DNA of 64,000 nt from JAGVGT01 sp963807225 (GTDB taxonomy: Bacteria > Desulfobacterota > Desulfobulbia > Desulfobulbales > JAGXFP01): contig CAWEAD010000005.1 in NCBI GenBank assembly GCA_963807225.1, positions 1,054,001 through 1,118,000 on the forward strand, in the 5' to 3' direction. Below the pieces are notes generated by a model. It was not told the origin of the DNA, searched no databases, and saw nothing but the letters and a program-made list of their open reading frames with translations. Shown piece after piece: positions 51,945 to 60,345 of this stretch (position 1 is the first letter of the stretch; each line of letters starts with the position of its first letter). The position numbers and the translations under genes were made by a program.

Positions 51945-54908
51945 TTATACCTCCGGGATAGTATAATCTTGGATATATTGATTCAAACAATTCTTCAGCG
52001 CCTCCAACTGATAGGGCTTGTTCAGAGCCGCGGAAAAACCGTAGGCACGATAATCGGCGACCACCGGACTGTCGGCATAACCGCTCGAAACAACGGCTTT
52101 CACTTCGGGAGTGATTTCCCGGATCTGTTTAACCACCTCTTCTCCGCCCATGCCGCCCTTGATCGTGAGGTCGAGAATTACCAGATCGAAAGGTTGTCCG
52201 GCCTCCTTGGCCGCCTCGAATAAACTTACTGCCTGGTGTCCGTCGTTGGCGCAAACGATCTCGTGTCCGAGTGAGATAACCATCGCTTTGGCGACATCTC
52301 TGATCAGTTCCTCGTCGTCCATCAGGAGCACTTTGCCATTTCTGGTCGCGACGACTTCCGGACTAATCGAGGCGGTTTCATTCTTGGCCTCCAGGGAGGC
52401 CGGAATATAAAGGGTAAAGGTCGACCCTTGATTTACTTCGGATTTGACCTCGATTATCCCACCGTGGTTTTTGATAATAGAGTAAGAGGTGGCCAGTCCG
52501 AGGCCGCTGCCTTTTTGTTTGGTGGTGAAATAAGGATCGAAGATTCGGGCCAGATTTTCCGCGTTGATCCCGATGCCCGAATCCTCGATGATGATGCGAA
52601 CGAACCGTCCCCCTTCAGGCAGACCGATGATCGCGTCTTTGGCAAGATCAGCGTTGGACAGAGTAATTTGGATTTTGCCGCCGCCGGCCATCGATTGATT
52701 GGCATTCAAGGCAATATTCTGAATCACCTGGGCCAGCTGTCCCCGGTCTGCTTCCACCAGCCAGAGCCGGTCCAGAATGTCCAACTCGTAGTTGGTATTG
52801 GAGCCGCTCAGGGCGAATTTCACGGCGTTTTCAAGCACGGGCAGAATATTGATCAACTTCTTGATAGGTTTGCCGCCTTTGGAGAAAGTCAAAAGCTGGT
52901 TGGTCAGGTTCACCGAGAGTTGCAGGGCTTTTTCGGCCTGTTCCAGCATGGAGAGCGATTCTTCCTTCCGATCATGGCTCATTTTCGCCATTGAGATGAA
53001 GCCGAAGATTCCCTGCAGGAGATTGTTGAAGTCGTGGGCAATGCCGCCGGCGAGGGTGCCGATGGATTCGAGTTTTTGCGACTTGAGCCGTTCTTCTTCC
53101 AGGAGATACCTTTCAGTGATGTTATTGATGGTCTCAATTACGGAAATAACGGAACCGGAAAGGTTCTTGACGGGGTAGCCCTTGGTTTCGGCATAGAGAA
53201 TGTTGCCCTCGGGATCGGTATGACGGTGCAGGGCCACATGCGGTTGTCCATTCTCGAAAACCTGTTTGACGACGCATTCCTCGCCGAGCTCGTAACAGGG
53301 CCGAGCGCTCTTGTGCGAGACTGTAAAACAGTTTTTGCCGATGATCTCCACGGCGCAGTCACCCACCTGAGCGCAATAGGCCGAATTGGCCGTGAGGATC
53401 CGATAGTCACGATCCACCACGATAAATCCCTCGTCCACCGTATCGAGGATATTCCGGATAAACTCTTCGCTCTGTTTGATCTTCTCCTCGTTCTTCTTGA
53501 GTTCCGTAATGTCCTGGGCGGTGCCGAAGATGCCGAGGGCTTTGCCGGTTGGATCGCGCCTGACCACGCCGAAGGCCTCCATCACCCACTCGCGGCCGGA
53601 ATCGTTGATGATCCGTACTGCCACATGATAGGGGGTATCGTCACTTGCGAGGGCGTTGCGGAAACTTATCAGCATGGTCTCGAGGTCGTCCGGATGAACC
53701 AAGCGGGTGAACTCATCATGGGACGGCACGAAGTTCTCGGGAAACTTGTCGAAGAGTCGGTAAGTTTCTTCAGACCATTCAAGCACCAGGGAATCAAGAT
53801 TAAGATCCCAGCTTCCCAGCTTGGCTACTTTTTGGGACTCTCGTAATTGATTATCGCTCTTGCGGAGTTTCTCCTCGGCCTGCATGCGCTCGGTAATATC
53901 GCGGAAATTCCCGATGAGGCACTGCTTCCCGCCGAAGGTCACGCTGGTGGAATTGATATCCGCATAAAAGACCGAGCCGTCCTTGCGCAGCATCGGAACC
54001 TCGGGCGCCAGACTTATCTCGCCTCGCCCCTGTTTTGCGAAGATCTCCCGGACGAATGGCAGCGCGTCCTCGGGGTGGATCGCATCGACAGTCTGACCGA
54101 CGAGCTCCTCGCGAGAATAGCCGAGCATGCCGCAGATGGCTTTATTCGCTTCTATATGCCGCATGGTCGCCATGTCGCCGATCATGATGCCGTCGTTGGC
54201 CTCTTCGAAGATGGAGCGGAACTTGTCTTCGCTTTCCCGGAGCGCCTTTTCGGCTCTTTTGCGCTCGGTGATGTCGCGCCAGATGGTTTGGAAGAAAAAT
54301 TCTCCGGCCAATTCAATCCTTTGAATAATGACCAGAATGTCCCGAAGCTCTCCCTGTTTGGTGGTATGTTTTACCTCAAACTGGTCTTTCCCCGCCTTGA
54401 GAACCCGCTCCAGCGAGGCCTGGATGTCCGCCGGACTTTCGACCGGGTCAATGTCCGCTATCCGCAGGGTATTAAACTCTTCCCGGGTGTAACCGAGTTG
54501 CAGGTGGACCGCATCGTTAAACTCCAGAATTTCGCCGCGCTTATTCAAGAGCAGCACGCCGTCTGGCGATTGGTTGAACAAAGCGTGATAAAGGGTTTCG
54601 GAGAAGTTGGCGGCATGCTTCTGCTCTACGGCCGACTTGAGGAAACGGGCAATCAGGATGATCCCGGACAGGATCAGGATGGAAATGGCTAGAGCTACCG
54701 TTTCCGCGAAAATATCCATGGAAATGGTGCCGTCGGAAAAGAAGCGGAACAGCGATATGAACCGGCGAAAAGACATCAAAAATACCACCAAAACAAAAAC
54801 GACGCCGATAAGCCGATTTTCCGTGTAGCGCACCAGCTTGATCGCATAAAAGGCCGAGATCAGTTGGATGGCGAAGGCAAGTGCCGGAACGATGATCTGG
54901 AGGTCCAT
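51945..54908 (-). CDS. Multi-PAS membrane hybrid histidine kinase
   Basis: 987 aa. About three N-terminal membrane helices (1-105). Four PAS domains follow (about 110-225, 230-350, 360-475, 485-605), the last with a Cys-rich stretch (NCFTVSHKSARPCYELGEEC). HisKA has AGGIAHDFNN, phospho-His near 622; HATPase has NIALNANQSMAGGG and GSGLGLATSYSI; the receiver has LVILDLTIKGGMGG with phospho-Asp near 912. AAGGAG precedes the ATG. The kinase and receiver halves resemble those at 10678-13233, and both kinases sit beside a c7 cytochrome. Confidence 0.93.
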   Translation of the reverse strand: MDLQIIVPALAFAIQLISAFYAIKLVRYTENRLIGVVFVLVVFLMSFRRFISLFRFFSDGTISMDIFAETVALAISILILSGIILIARFLKSAVEQKHAANFSETLYHALFNQSPDGVLLLNKRGEILEFNDAVHLQLGYTREEFNTLRIADIDPVESPADIQASLERVLKAGKDQFEVKHTTKQGELRDILVIIQRIELAGEFFFQTIWRDITERKRAEKALRESEDKFRSIFEEANDGIMIGDMATMRHIEANKAICGMLGYSREELVGQTVDAIHPEDALPFVREIFAKQGRGEISLAPEVPMLRKDGSVFYADINSTSVTFGGKQCLIGNFRDITERMQAEEKLRKSDNQLRESQKVAKLGSWDLNLDSLVLEWSEETYRLFDKFPENFVPSHDEFTRLVHPDDLETMLISFRNALASDDTPYHVAVRIINDSGREWVMEAFGVVRRDPTGKALGIFGTAQDITELKKNEEKIKQSEEFIRNILDTVDEGFIVVDRDYRILTANSAYCAQVGDCAVEIIGKNCFTVSHKSARPCYELGEECVVKQVFENGQPHVALHRHTDPEGNILYAETKGYPVKNLSGSVISVIETINNITERYLLEEERLKSQKLESIGTLAGGIAHDFNNLLQGIFGFISMAKMSHDRKEESLSMLEQAEKALQLSVNLTNQLLTFSKGGKPIKKLINILPVLENAVKFALSGSNTNYELDILDRLWLVEADRGQLAQVIQNIALNANQSMAGGGKIQITLSNADLAKDAIIGLPEGGRFVRIIIEDSGIGINAENLARIFDPYFTTKQKGSGLGLATSYSIIKNHGGIIEVKSEVNQGSTFTLYIPASLEAKNETASISPEVVATRNGKVLLMDDEELIRDVAKAMVISLGHEIVCANDGHQAVSLFEAAKEAGQPFDLVILDLTIKGGMGGEEVVKQIREITPEVKAVVSSGYADSPVVADYRAYGFSAALNKPYQLEALKNCLNQYIQDYTIPEV

Positions 54909-55401
54909 GCCGGTCTCCTTTTTTGCGGAAGATATTTATGCCTGGTCCTGGTAGTGGCTTCAGGGTGGAAAATCACCCGGACCAGAGAGGGCCGATACCG
55001 CCTTTGCTTTTTGCGGCGCTTATTTCAGCTATGGTTCGCGCAAATTTTCCGGCTCAGATGCTTAGTACCGGAAAGGTAACTTGGTTTGATGGACTAACCC
55101 CGTTTCCCCCCTGCGGATAGTACTTTACTACGAAGAGGTTTGCCATGAAAGTGTGTGAAAGGAGGTTGTTTATCAAGCCTGGTAACCACAATCATTGGCG
55201 CAAACGATGAGCCCTCTCTTCACCCTTCAACCTCAGTTCCATCACTTTCACAACCGGATTGCTTTGACAACCGGGGCGGTTTTATCGCAGGCTGAGATAG
55301 ACCCGGGCAGATGGAAAACAGGAAAGCTGGGTCCAGGGAAATGAAACGGGAGCGGCGATGACGCCCTTCCTCACACTCAACCTAAGGTCAGGAGGTAAGG
55401 C
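54909..55401. other. Divergent intergenic region between kinase and c7 cytochrome
   Basis: 493 bp. A possible 21-codon leader frame (ATG 55145, GAGG upstream, stop 55208-55210) lies on the plus strand, weakly supported. A small hairpin GGTG/CACC with outer GGTCC/GGACC lies near 54946-54985. Two similar tracts, CTTCACCCTTCAACCT and CTTCCTCACACTCAACCT, lie near 55213 and 55365. Promoters for both directions must be here but are not recognisable. No GEMM riboswitch core is seen. Confidence 0.35.
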
Positions 55402-55746
55402 ATGAAGGTTACTGCATTTATCAATGCGGCGTTAATCGGTGTTGTGCTTTTGTCTGCCGGCAAGGTGTTGGCCGAAGAAAATAAAGGGGCGGCATCGATT
55501 GTCCTGAATGGCGGCAGCTTGGGTTCGATCACCTTCCCCCACGGCCTCCATCAAGGCGTCTTGGTCAACTGCAAGCCCTGCCACGAGCTTTTCGCCAAGG
55601 AACCGAAGATTATCGACAAAATGAAGGCCGAAGGCAAGCTGAAGAAACAGCAGGTGATGAACATGTGCAAGAAATGCCACAAGGACCTGGCCGCCAAAGG
55701 TGAAAAAGCCGGCCCCACCGCCTGCACGGATTGCCATAAGAAATAG
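55402..55746 (+). CDS. Periplasmic triheme c7-type cytochrome (second copy)
   Basis: 114 aa with a signal peptide (FINAALIGVVLLSAGKVLA). Three haem motifs CKPCH, CKKCH, CTDCH, with FPHGLHQ and KLKKQQVM as in the paralogue at 13577-13915; the two share layout and many residues along the whole mature part. Five histidines serve three haems. AGGAGG precedes the ATG. It should shuttle electrons in the periplasm. Its neighbours are a divergent hybrid kinase and, beyond a 400-bp gap, the cupredoxin/porin operon. Confidence 0.93.
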   Translation: MKVTAFINAALIGVVLLSAGKVLAEENKGAASIVLNGGSLGSITFPHGLHQGVLVNCKPCHELFAKEPKIIDKMKAEGKLKKQQVMNMCKKCHKDLAAKGEKAGPTACTDCHKK

Positions 55747-56150
55747 CTCGCGGTCCAGGCATCGTTGGCTGCCCTGCTGGCCTTGGCGCAGTTGCCCGGG
55801 GTAGCCCATCAGGAGGCTGGTCAAGAACCGGAATGAGAAGAGGCTGTTTTCCCCGCCCTTTCCGCCATGCCGGCGGCAGCCGGGGAATAAGCCAAGGCCC
55901 TCAAAGACGTCAAGGGTCAGCTTGCGAATTTGGTGAGTGGCCTGCCTGGGTTGTCGGCTGCGCGAGCGGTCCTGCCCCATGCCTCTTGATATTGTTTCCC
56001 TCCGAGGCAAGGGCTATCTCGATAATCGCGACTGCCTGAAAGGATCCGAATGTGTTTCCGCTTGCCTCCCCGACGTCTTGAGTTGACCATGGAAAGATCA
56101 CCTCCCGGCAGGAAAGGCGCAGCAATTGTAAAATTGCCGATGAACCGAAT
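55747..56150. other. Intergenic region after the second c7 cytochrome
   Basis: 404 bp. No terminator with a U-tract is visible. A plus-strand stretch (about 55890-55990) has protein-like codon use (AKALKDVKGQLANLVSG) but is bounded by stops and lacks a start, so it may be a gene remnant. Nothing else is supportable. Confidence 0.3.
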
Positions 56151-56637
56151 TTAGAATAAGCGGCGGCCCGTTTGCAGATCGGCCAGATCAATCACCAGTC
56201 CATCTGCCGTGCGGCGGCTGCGCAAGGGCATGGGGGCGCAGGCTCCGACATAGTCCCAGACCGCCTCCTCCAGTCTTATAGCCGATCCGACAGGCAAGGC
56301 AGACCACCCGGTCTCCCTCGTGCACAAACCCCATTTTATATTTGAAGCAGCTGTAGCAGGCGTCGAAATGGGTATGCAGCTTGCCCGCGCCATCGCGACG
56401 GACGAAGAAATTGATGTTACGGCCCCCTGATTTGTAGGTGAAAAAATGGACCTCGCCGTCGTTGACCAAGGCCAGGGGCAGAATGATCGCCTCGCCGGTC
56501 GGCTCAACCAGCGGATGTTCCGGCGCCCGGTCTTCGCATCCCATCAACAGGAGCAACAGGCCAAGCAGATACAGAGTCCGGCGGAAGGTCGCTCGCTTTC
56601 CGAGGCGGCGGCTCGTGGTTTCAGGCATGGCGGCCAC
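56151..56637 (-). pseudogene. DUF2318-domain lipoprotein, interrupted by a one-base frameshift
   Basis: Start at ATG 56628 (or GTG 56637). The signal with lipobox LLLLLMGC marks a lipoprotein. A DUF2318 domain follows: INFFVRRDGAGKLHTHFDAC, CYSCFKYKMGF, VVCLACRIGYK. At about 56274 the frame breaks; after dropping one A in TATAAGACTGGAG the protein continues as LEEAVWDYVGACAPMPL to DLQTGRRLF and stop at 56151. The paired cysteine motifs suggest metal or Fe-S binding, as in FtrD-type iron transport or redox proteins. It is the last gene of the porin/cupredoxin operon. Sequencing error, true mutation or programmed +1 shift are all possible. Confidence 0.75.
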
Positions 56638-56654
56638 CCCATTTTCTCAGGTAT

Positions 56655-57614
56655 TCAGGGCTCCGCATCGGGCGCCTCCTCCCAGGGTTCCAGATCGATG
56701 AAGTAGAGAATCAGCGCCTTGATCTCCCGGTCGGAGAGCAGGTATTTCCAGGCCGGCATCCAGTGCGGTGGCTCCGGGCCGGCCGGATCGAGCTGCTCGG
56801 GTCGGCTGCCGGTTTCGATGATTTTCTTAAGGGCCAGGTAACGGTCATGCACCACCGGGTAGAGCGGGATCTTCTCCTCAGCGTCCGCCATTGCCGTCGG
56901 ATCCTCAGGGTCGCCCAGCAGTGCCGTGAAAGCGGCCGCCTCTTCCCGGGAGCGCAGAAATAATTTCTCGGCCGTGCGGTTGTGGGCCGGGATGGTGGTC
57001 TTGGCGTAATTGTAGTTGGCTATCCCGCCGCGACCGCCCACGCCATGACAGGTGACGCAGCCTTTTTGCAGAAAGAGATACTCCCCCAGTTCCGTCATCT
57101 CGGCAGGGGGTGGCGGGGCGGAATCGCCGGGACAGATCGGGCAGTTGAGGGGCGGCGGGATATCCACCGCCCCCTCCGGTCCGGCGACCACGATCCAGCC
57201 GGTCATCCAGAAATGGCAGGGACCGCAGATGGTGGCGCAGAAGTACTGGTAACGCCCGGGCTTTCCGGCGATGAACGAGACCTCGACCGGATGGCCGGGC
57301 CGGATGTCCGCCGGCCCGAGATCCAAGGCCGGGACATAGAAGCGGTGCGAGACATCGGCGCTTTGCAGCCGGATCACCGCCCGGTCGCCGGTTTTCAGGA
57401 AGATGGTGGCCGGCGGAAACCTTTTCCACCAGTAATTGAGGCCGTCGACCTGGTCCAGGGTGAAGGTTCCGGCCCCGGCCACCGCGGTCAGCCGGAAGAC
57501 CTTGACCCCCCGGTCGTGCCGAGCCGGCAGATAAAGGTACTGATAACCCAGGATCAGTCCCGGGATCAGAAGAATCGTCAGTAGTACGGTAAGTCTCGCC
57601 AAGGTCTCTTTCAT
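56655..57614 (-). CDS. CuA-type cupredoxin fused to cytochrome c (COX2-like)
   Basis: 319 aa from ATG 57612-57614, five bases after the upstream stop. One N-terminal membrane helix (LTVLLTILLIPGLILGYQYL) anchors a periplasmic cupredoxin domain with a complete CuA set: H90 in DVSHRFYVP, and CATICGPCHFWM giving C126, C130, H134 and M137. A cytochrome c domain follows with CVTCH at 186-190 and a likely Met ligand in HWMPAW. This is the plan of caa3-type oxidase subunit II, but no subunit I gene is near. It probably passes electrons between periplasmic carriers, perhaps to an oxidase encoded elsewhere. Confidence 0.88.
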   Translation of the reverse strand: MKETLARLTVLLTILLIPGLILGYQYLYLPARHDRGVKVFRLTAVAGAGTFTLDQVDGLNYWWKRFPPATIFLKTGDRAVIRLQSADVSHRFYVPALDLGPADIRPGHPVEVSFIAGKPGRYQYFCATICGPCHFWMTGWIVVAGPEGAVDIPPPLNCPICPGDSAPPPPAEMTELGEYLFLQKGCVTCHGVGGRGGIANYNYAKTTIPAHNRTAEKLFLRSREEAAAFTALLGDPEDPTAMADAEEKIPLYPVVHDRYLALKKIIETGSRPEQLDPAGPEPPHWMPAWKYLLSDREIKALILYFIDLEPWEEAPDAEP

Positions 57615-57619
57615 GACTA

Positions 57620-59551
57620 TCACGCCGTAAACATGATGACCATCAGCAGGGCCAGACCGGCGGTCAGAGCCCCGAACGGGATGAGGCTGAGCAGAGCCCG
57701 GTAGCCCCCGGGAAATTTAGCCCTGGCGATGGCGAAGCCCCGGTTGAGGGCCAACCAGAGTCCGGTGACCACCAGCGGCACCTGAAGCCAATGCAGATAT
57801 TCCGGGTACAGCGGCCGCCAGCGGTCACCGGCAGTGCCGAACAGGTTCCAGCCCCAGCCCAGCGGGTCGGAAAGGCTGGTGGTGATATGGGTGTAGTTGA
57901 CCATGACCAGCGGCACACTGAAGGCAATCCAGGACATGAGCCCCAGCGGCACCAGCATATATGAGTAACCCAGGAAGATCTCGCGGACCTCGGGTCCCGC
58001 CGCTCCGGTCAGCCGCCCGGCGCTCCAGGCGGCCAGATACCAGAGCAGCGGCATGACCACCAGACAGGAGAGCCACATGGTGGTCACATAGATGAAAAAG
58101 CCCGGCCAGTCGCCCGTCTCGCTGACGTTAGCCCAGCCCTTGACAGTGCCCCAGGGCCCGAGGAAAATCGCGGTGTAGAGGAGGCAGAGGGTCATCATGA
58201 TAAAGATCATCCAGGCCTGGTCATAACCTTTGATCTCCAGATCGGAGAAGAAGGGCCGGGCCCGGATGGTCATGTTGTGGTTCCGGCAGCTCTTGAGGCA
58301 CTCCAGGCACATGCCGCAGTAATTGTTGGCGGCCAGTTTACCCGGCACCAGATTCCAGGGGCAACTCCAGCCCTGAGCGGTGCCCCTGGCGCAGTTCTTC
58401 TCCCGGCAGCTGGCGCAGAGCGAGGAGTCGGCCGGTCGCACTTCCAGCATGGCTGCGGTGGAGTAAACGCTGAGCCAGCCGCCGATCGGACACAGATAGC
58501 GGCAGAACGAGCGTTTCCGGTAGACGACATGGACCAGAAAGGCGGTCAGGACCAGGCCGCAGAGGACGGAGGAGGTGGCCACCGGTCGGGTGACCAGGAT
58601 GGTGCTGAAGGAGCACATGGTCAGAAAGAGCAGGTTCTGCAGCCAGATATTGCTCAGCCCCGCCGGCCATTTTCGCCCCTGTCCGTGCAGTTCTCGGTGG
58701 TTCTCCCCGACTCCGTCCGGTCCGGGACCGAGCAGTTTGCGCCGTTGAAAGATCTCGCCGAAGAAAGGCAGCGGGCAAAGCATGCACCAGAGCCTGGCGC
58801 CGAAAGGCACCATGAAGGTGATCAGCAGAAACCACCAGAGGATCCAGACCACCGTGATGACGATGTTCCGGTTGCCGATCGGTGAACCGAAGAAGCCGGC
58901 GAAGATCAGCAGGGTGAGCGCGGCCAGGGCCAGGAGCTGCAGGGGAAACTGCAGCCGGGGCGAGGTCAATAGCCGTTTAAGCCGGGGGCGGTGGTGCAAC
59001 AGATCAAGCCGCCAGGTGGGCAGGATGGCGGGCATGCCGGTGCCGGGATGGCGGGAGGCCTGGAACATCAGCAGGAAACCGGCCAGGAGCGCGCCGAACA
59101 CCCCGCCGACCGCTGCCTGGAAGGAGCGGTTGGGATGAACGACGAATTCGCCGAGCATGAAGGGATGCAGGGTGCCGCAGGTCACCGAGCAACGGTAGCG
59201 GAACTTGCCGGGACGGTTGGCGATGAAGACCACCTCTTCCACCTGGGCGAAGGGCTCGTCGGTGGAGGGTCTCCGGACCTTGAAGGGCAGTCGGCCCGGT
59301 TGCGCCTCGGCTTCCAGATCATACCCCTCCAGATAGATGCCATGCACCGTGTCCAGGGCACCGAGTTTTAGATGCACCTCGTCGCCGAGATTGACCTCGA
59401 TCCGGTTGGGAGAATAGGAAAACTGCCGGGCCAGGATGGTGAAGTCCCGTCTGGTCTCTACGGGTTGGGTAACGGCATTGAACAGGGACGGCGCCAGGGC
59501 AAAGAGGGCGGTAAGCGCGGCGAAGATCAGAATTGCTCGGAATGGTTTCAT
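57620..59551 (-). CDS. CuA-type cupredoxin fused to NapH/NosR-like membrane polyferredoxin
   Basis: 643 aa from ATG 59549-59551 with GAGGAAGC upstream. After an N-terminal helix comes a periplasmic cupredoxin with a CuA set: H70 in DTVHGIYLEGYD and CSVTCGTLHPFM giving C121, C125, H129, M132. The rest (about 145-643) is a polytopic membrane protein with NapH/NosR/CcoG-like cysteines: WCMLCPLPFFGE, FCRYLCPIGGWL, SLCASCREKNC and CGMCLECLKSC. It resembles a natural fusion of a NosZ/COX2-type CuA domain with an electron-transfer ferredoxin, able to link cytosolic or membrane Fe-S electrons to periplasmic copper. I know no described protein of this exact make-up. Confidence 0.85.
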   Translation of the reverse strand: MKPFRAILIFAALTALFALAPSLFNAVTQPVETRRDFTILARQFSYSPNRIEVNLGDEVHLKLGALDTVHGIYLEGYDLEAEAQPGRLPFKVRRPSTDEPFAQVEEVVFIANRPGKFRYRCSVTCGTLHPFMLGEFVVHPNRSFQAAVGGVFGALLAGFLLMFQASRHPGTGMPAILPTWRLDLLHHRPRLKRLLTSPRLQFPLQLLALAALTLLIFAGFFGSPIGNRNIVITVVWILWWFLLITFMVPFGARLWCMLCPLPFFGEIFQRRKLLGPGPDGVGENHRELHGQGRKWPAGLSNIWLQNLLFLTMCSFSTILVTRPVATSSVLCGLVLTAFLVHVVYRKRSFCRYLCPIGGWLSVYSTAAMLEVRPADSSLCASCREKNCARGTAQGWSCPWNLVPGKLAANNYCGMCLECLKSCRNHNMTIRARPFFSDLEIKGYDQAWMIFIMMTLCLLYTAIFLGPWGTVKGWANVSETGDWPGFFIYVTTMWLSCLVVMPLLWYLAAWSAGRLTGAAGPEVREIFLGYSYMLVPLGLMSWIAFSVPLVMVNYTHITTSLSDPLGWGWNLFGTAGDRWRPLYPEYLHWLQVPLVVTGLWLALNRGFAIARAKFPGGYRALLSLIPFGALTAGLALLMVIMFTA

Positions 59552-59575
59552 GCTTCCTCGGTCGATTGGCAATCC

Positions 59576-60304
59576 TTAGCCGGCATCGGCATATTTACGT
59601 TTGGTGATGACCAGATCGGTCCGGACTTCCTGGCCGCTGCCGATTTGGATTTCCCGAGGTCCGCCCTGAAGCAGCAGCTTCTTATGCCAGGTCCGGATGG
59701 TGTAGCGGCCCGGCACCACCCCGGTGATTTTGAAGGGGGCCTCCTGGGAATCCTGGTCCAGAACCGCCGTCGTAAACCAGGGAGTGTCCAGGGCCACCAC
59801 ATAGGCGGCCATTTCCAGGTGCAGTTTGCAGAGGATGATCATCACATCCGGCTTGTCGAAGGTGTGTTTGACGCTGACACCCTGCGGCCAGGTCCCGAGA
59901 TCCAGAGTCTTGCGGCTGGTTTCGGAGAGAAAATAGACGTTGTGCTCCACCGTGTCGTTGTTGAGGAATTCCACCGTGGTGCCGACCTGCACCGGCAAGA
60001 CATGGGGCAGGAAAATCAGCCCCTTCTGGTCCATGATCACGGTCTTCGACACCGGCGGCGGGGGCGGTCCGTCCACCGGTTCCAGATAGACCACCACGTC
60101 CTTGTCACTTTTGGGTCCTGCGGTCTTGACTTTGGTCCGGGCGACCTTGATGGTGCCGGCAACTGAGCCATACTGGGGCTCGGCGGCAACTGCCGGCCGG
60201 GCCGGGTTGGCGGCCAGAGAGCCCGCGAGAATCAGGGCGGCCAGCAATCCGAAGCGGTGGCGCCCGCAACCCTGAGCAATCGCGCTGGTTAAAATTTTTC
60301 TCAT
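59576..60304 (-). CDS. Exported type-1 copper cupredoxin
   Basis: 242 aa with a long signal peptide (cleavage near AVA-AEPQ, 41). The cupredoxin part carries a type-1 copper set: H121 in NDTVEHNVYF and CKLHLEM giving C159, H162 and M165. The C-terminal 70 residues (PFKITGVVPGRYTIRTWHKK) form a carboxypeptidase-regulatory-like beta domain. It should be a soluble or loosely bound periplasmic electron carrier, comparable in position to rusticyanin in iron oxidisers, though not its homologue by any motif I can claim. It sits between the haem barrel and the CuA fusion gene. Confidence 0.87.
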   Translation of the reverse strand: MRKILTSAIAQGCGRHRFGLLAALILAGSLAANPARPAVAAEPQYGSVAGTIKVARTKVKTAGPKSDKDVVVYLEPVDGPPPPPVSKTVIMDQKGLIFLPHVLPVQVGTTVEFLNNDTVEHNVYFLSETSRKTLDLGTWPQGVSVKHTFDKPDVMIILCKLHLEMAAYVVALDTPWFTTAVLDQDSQEAPFKITGVVPGRYTIRTWHKKLLLQGGPREIQIGSGQEVRTDLVITKRKYADAG

Positions 60305-60345
60305 CGCGGCTCTTCCCCCTCGAAGATTGGTTTACGGGCCATCCT

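Noticed and set aside
55432..56010. Long minus-strand frame across the second c7 cytochrome
   Set aside because: It is the antisense of a clear cytochrome gene and has no recognisable features.
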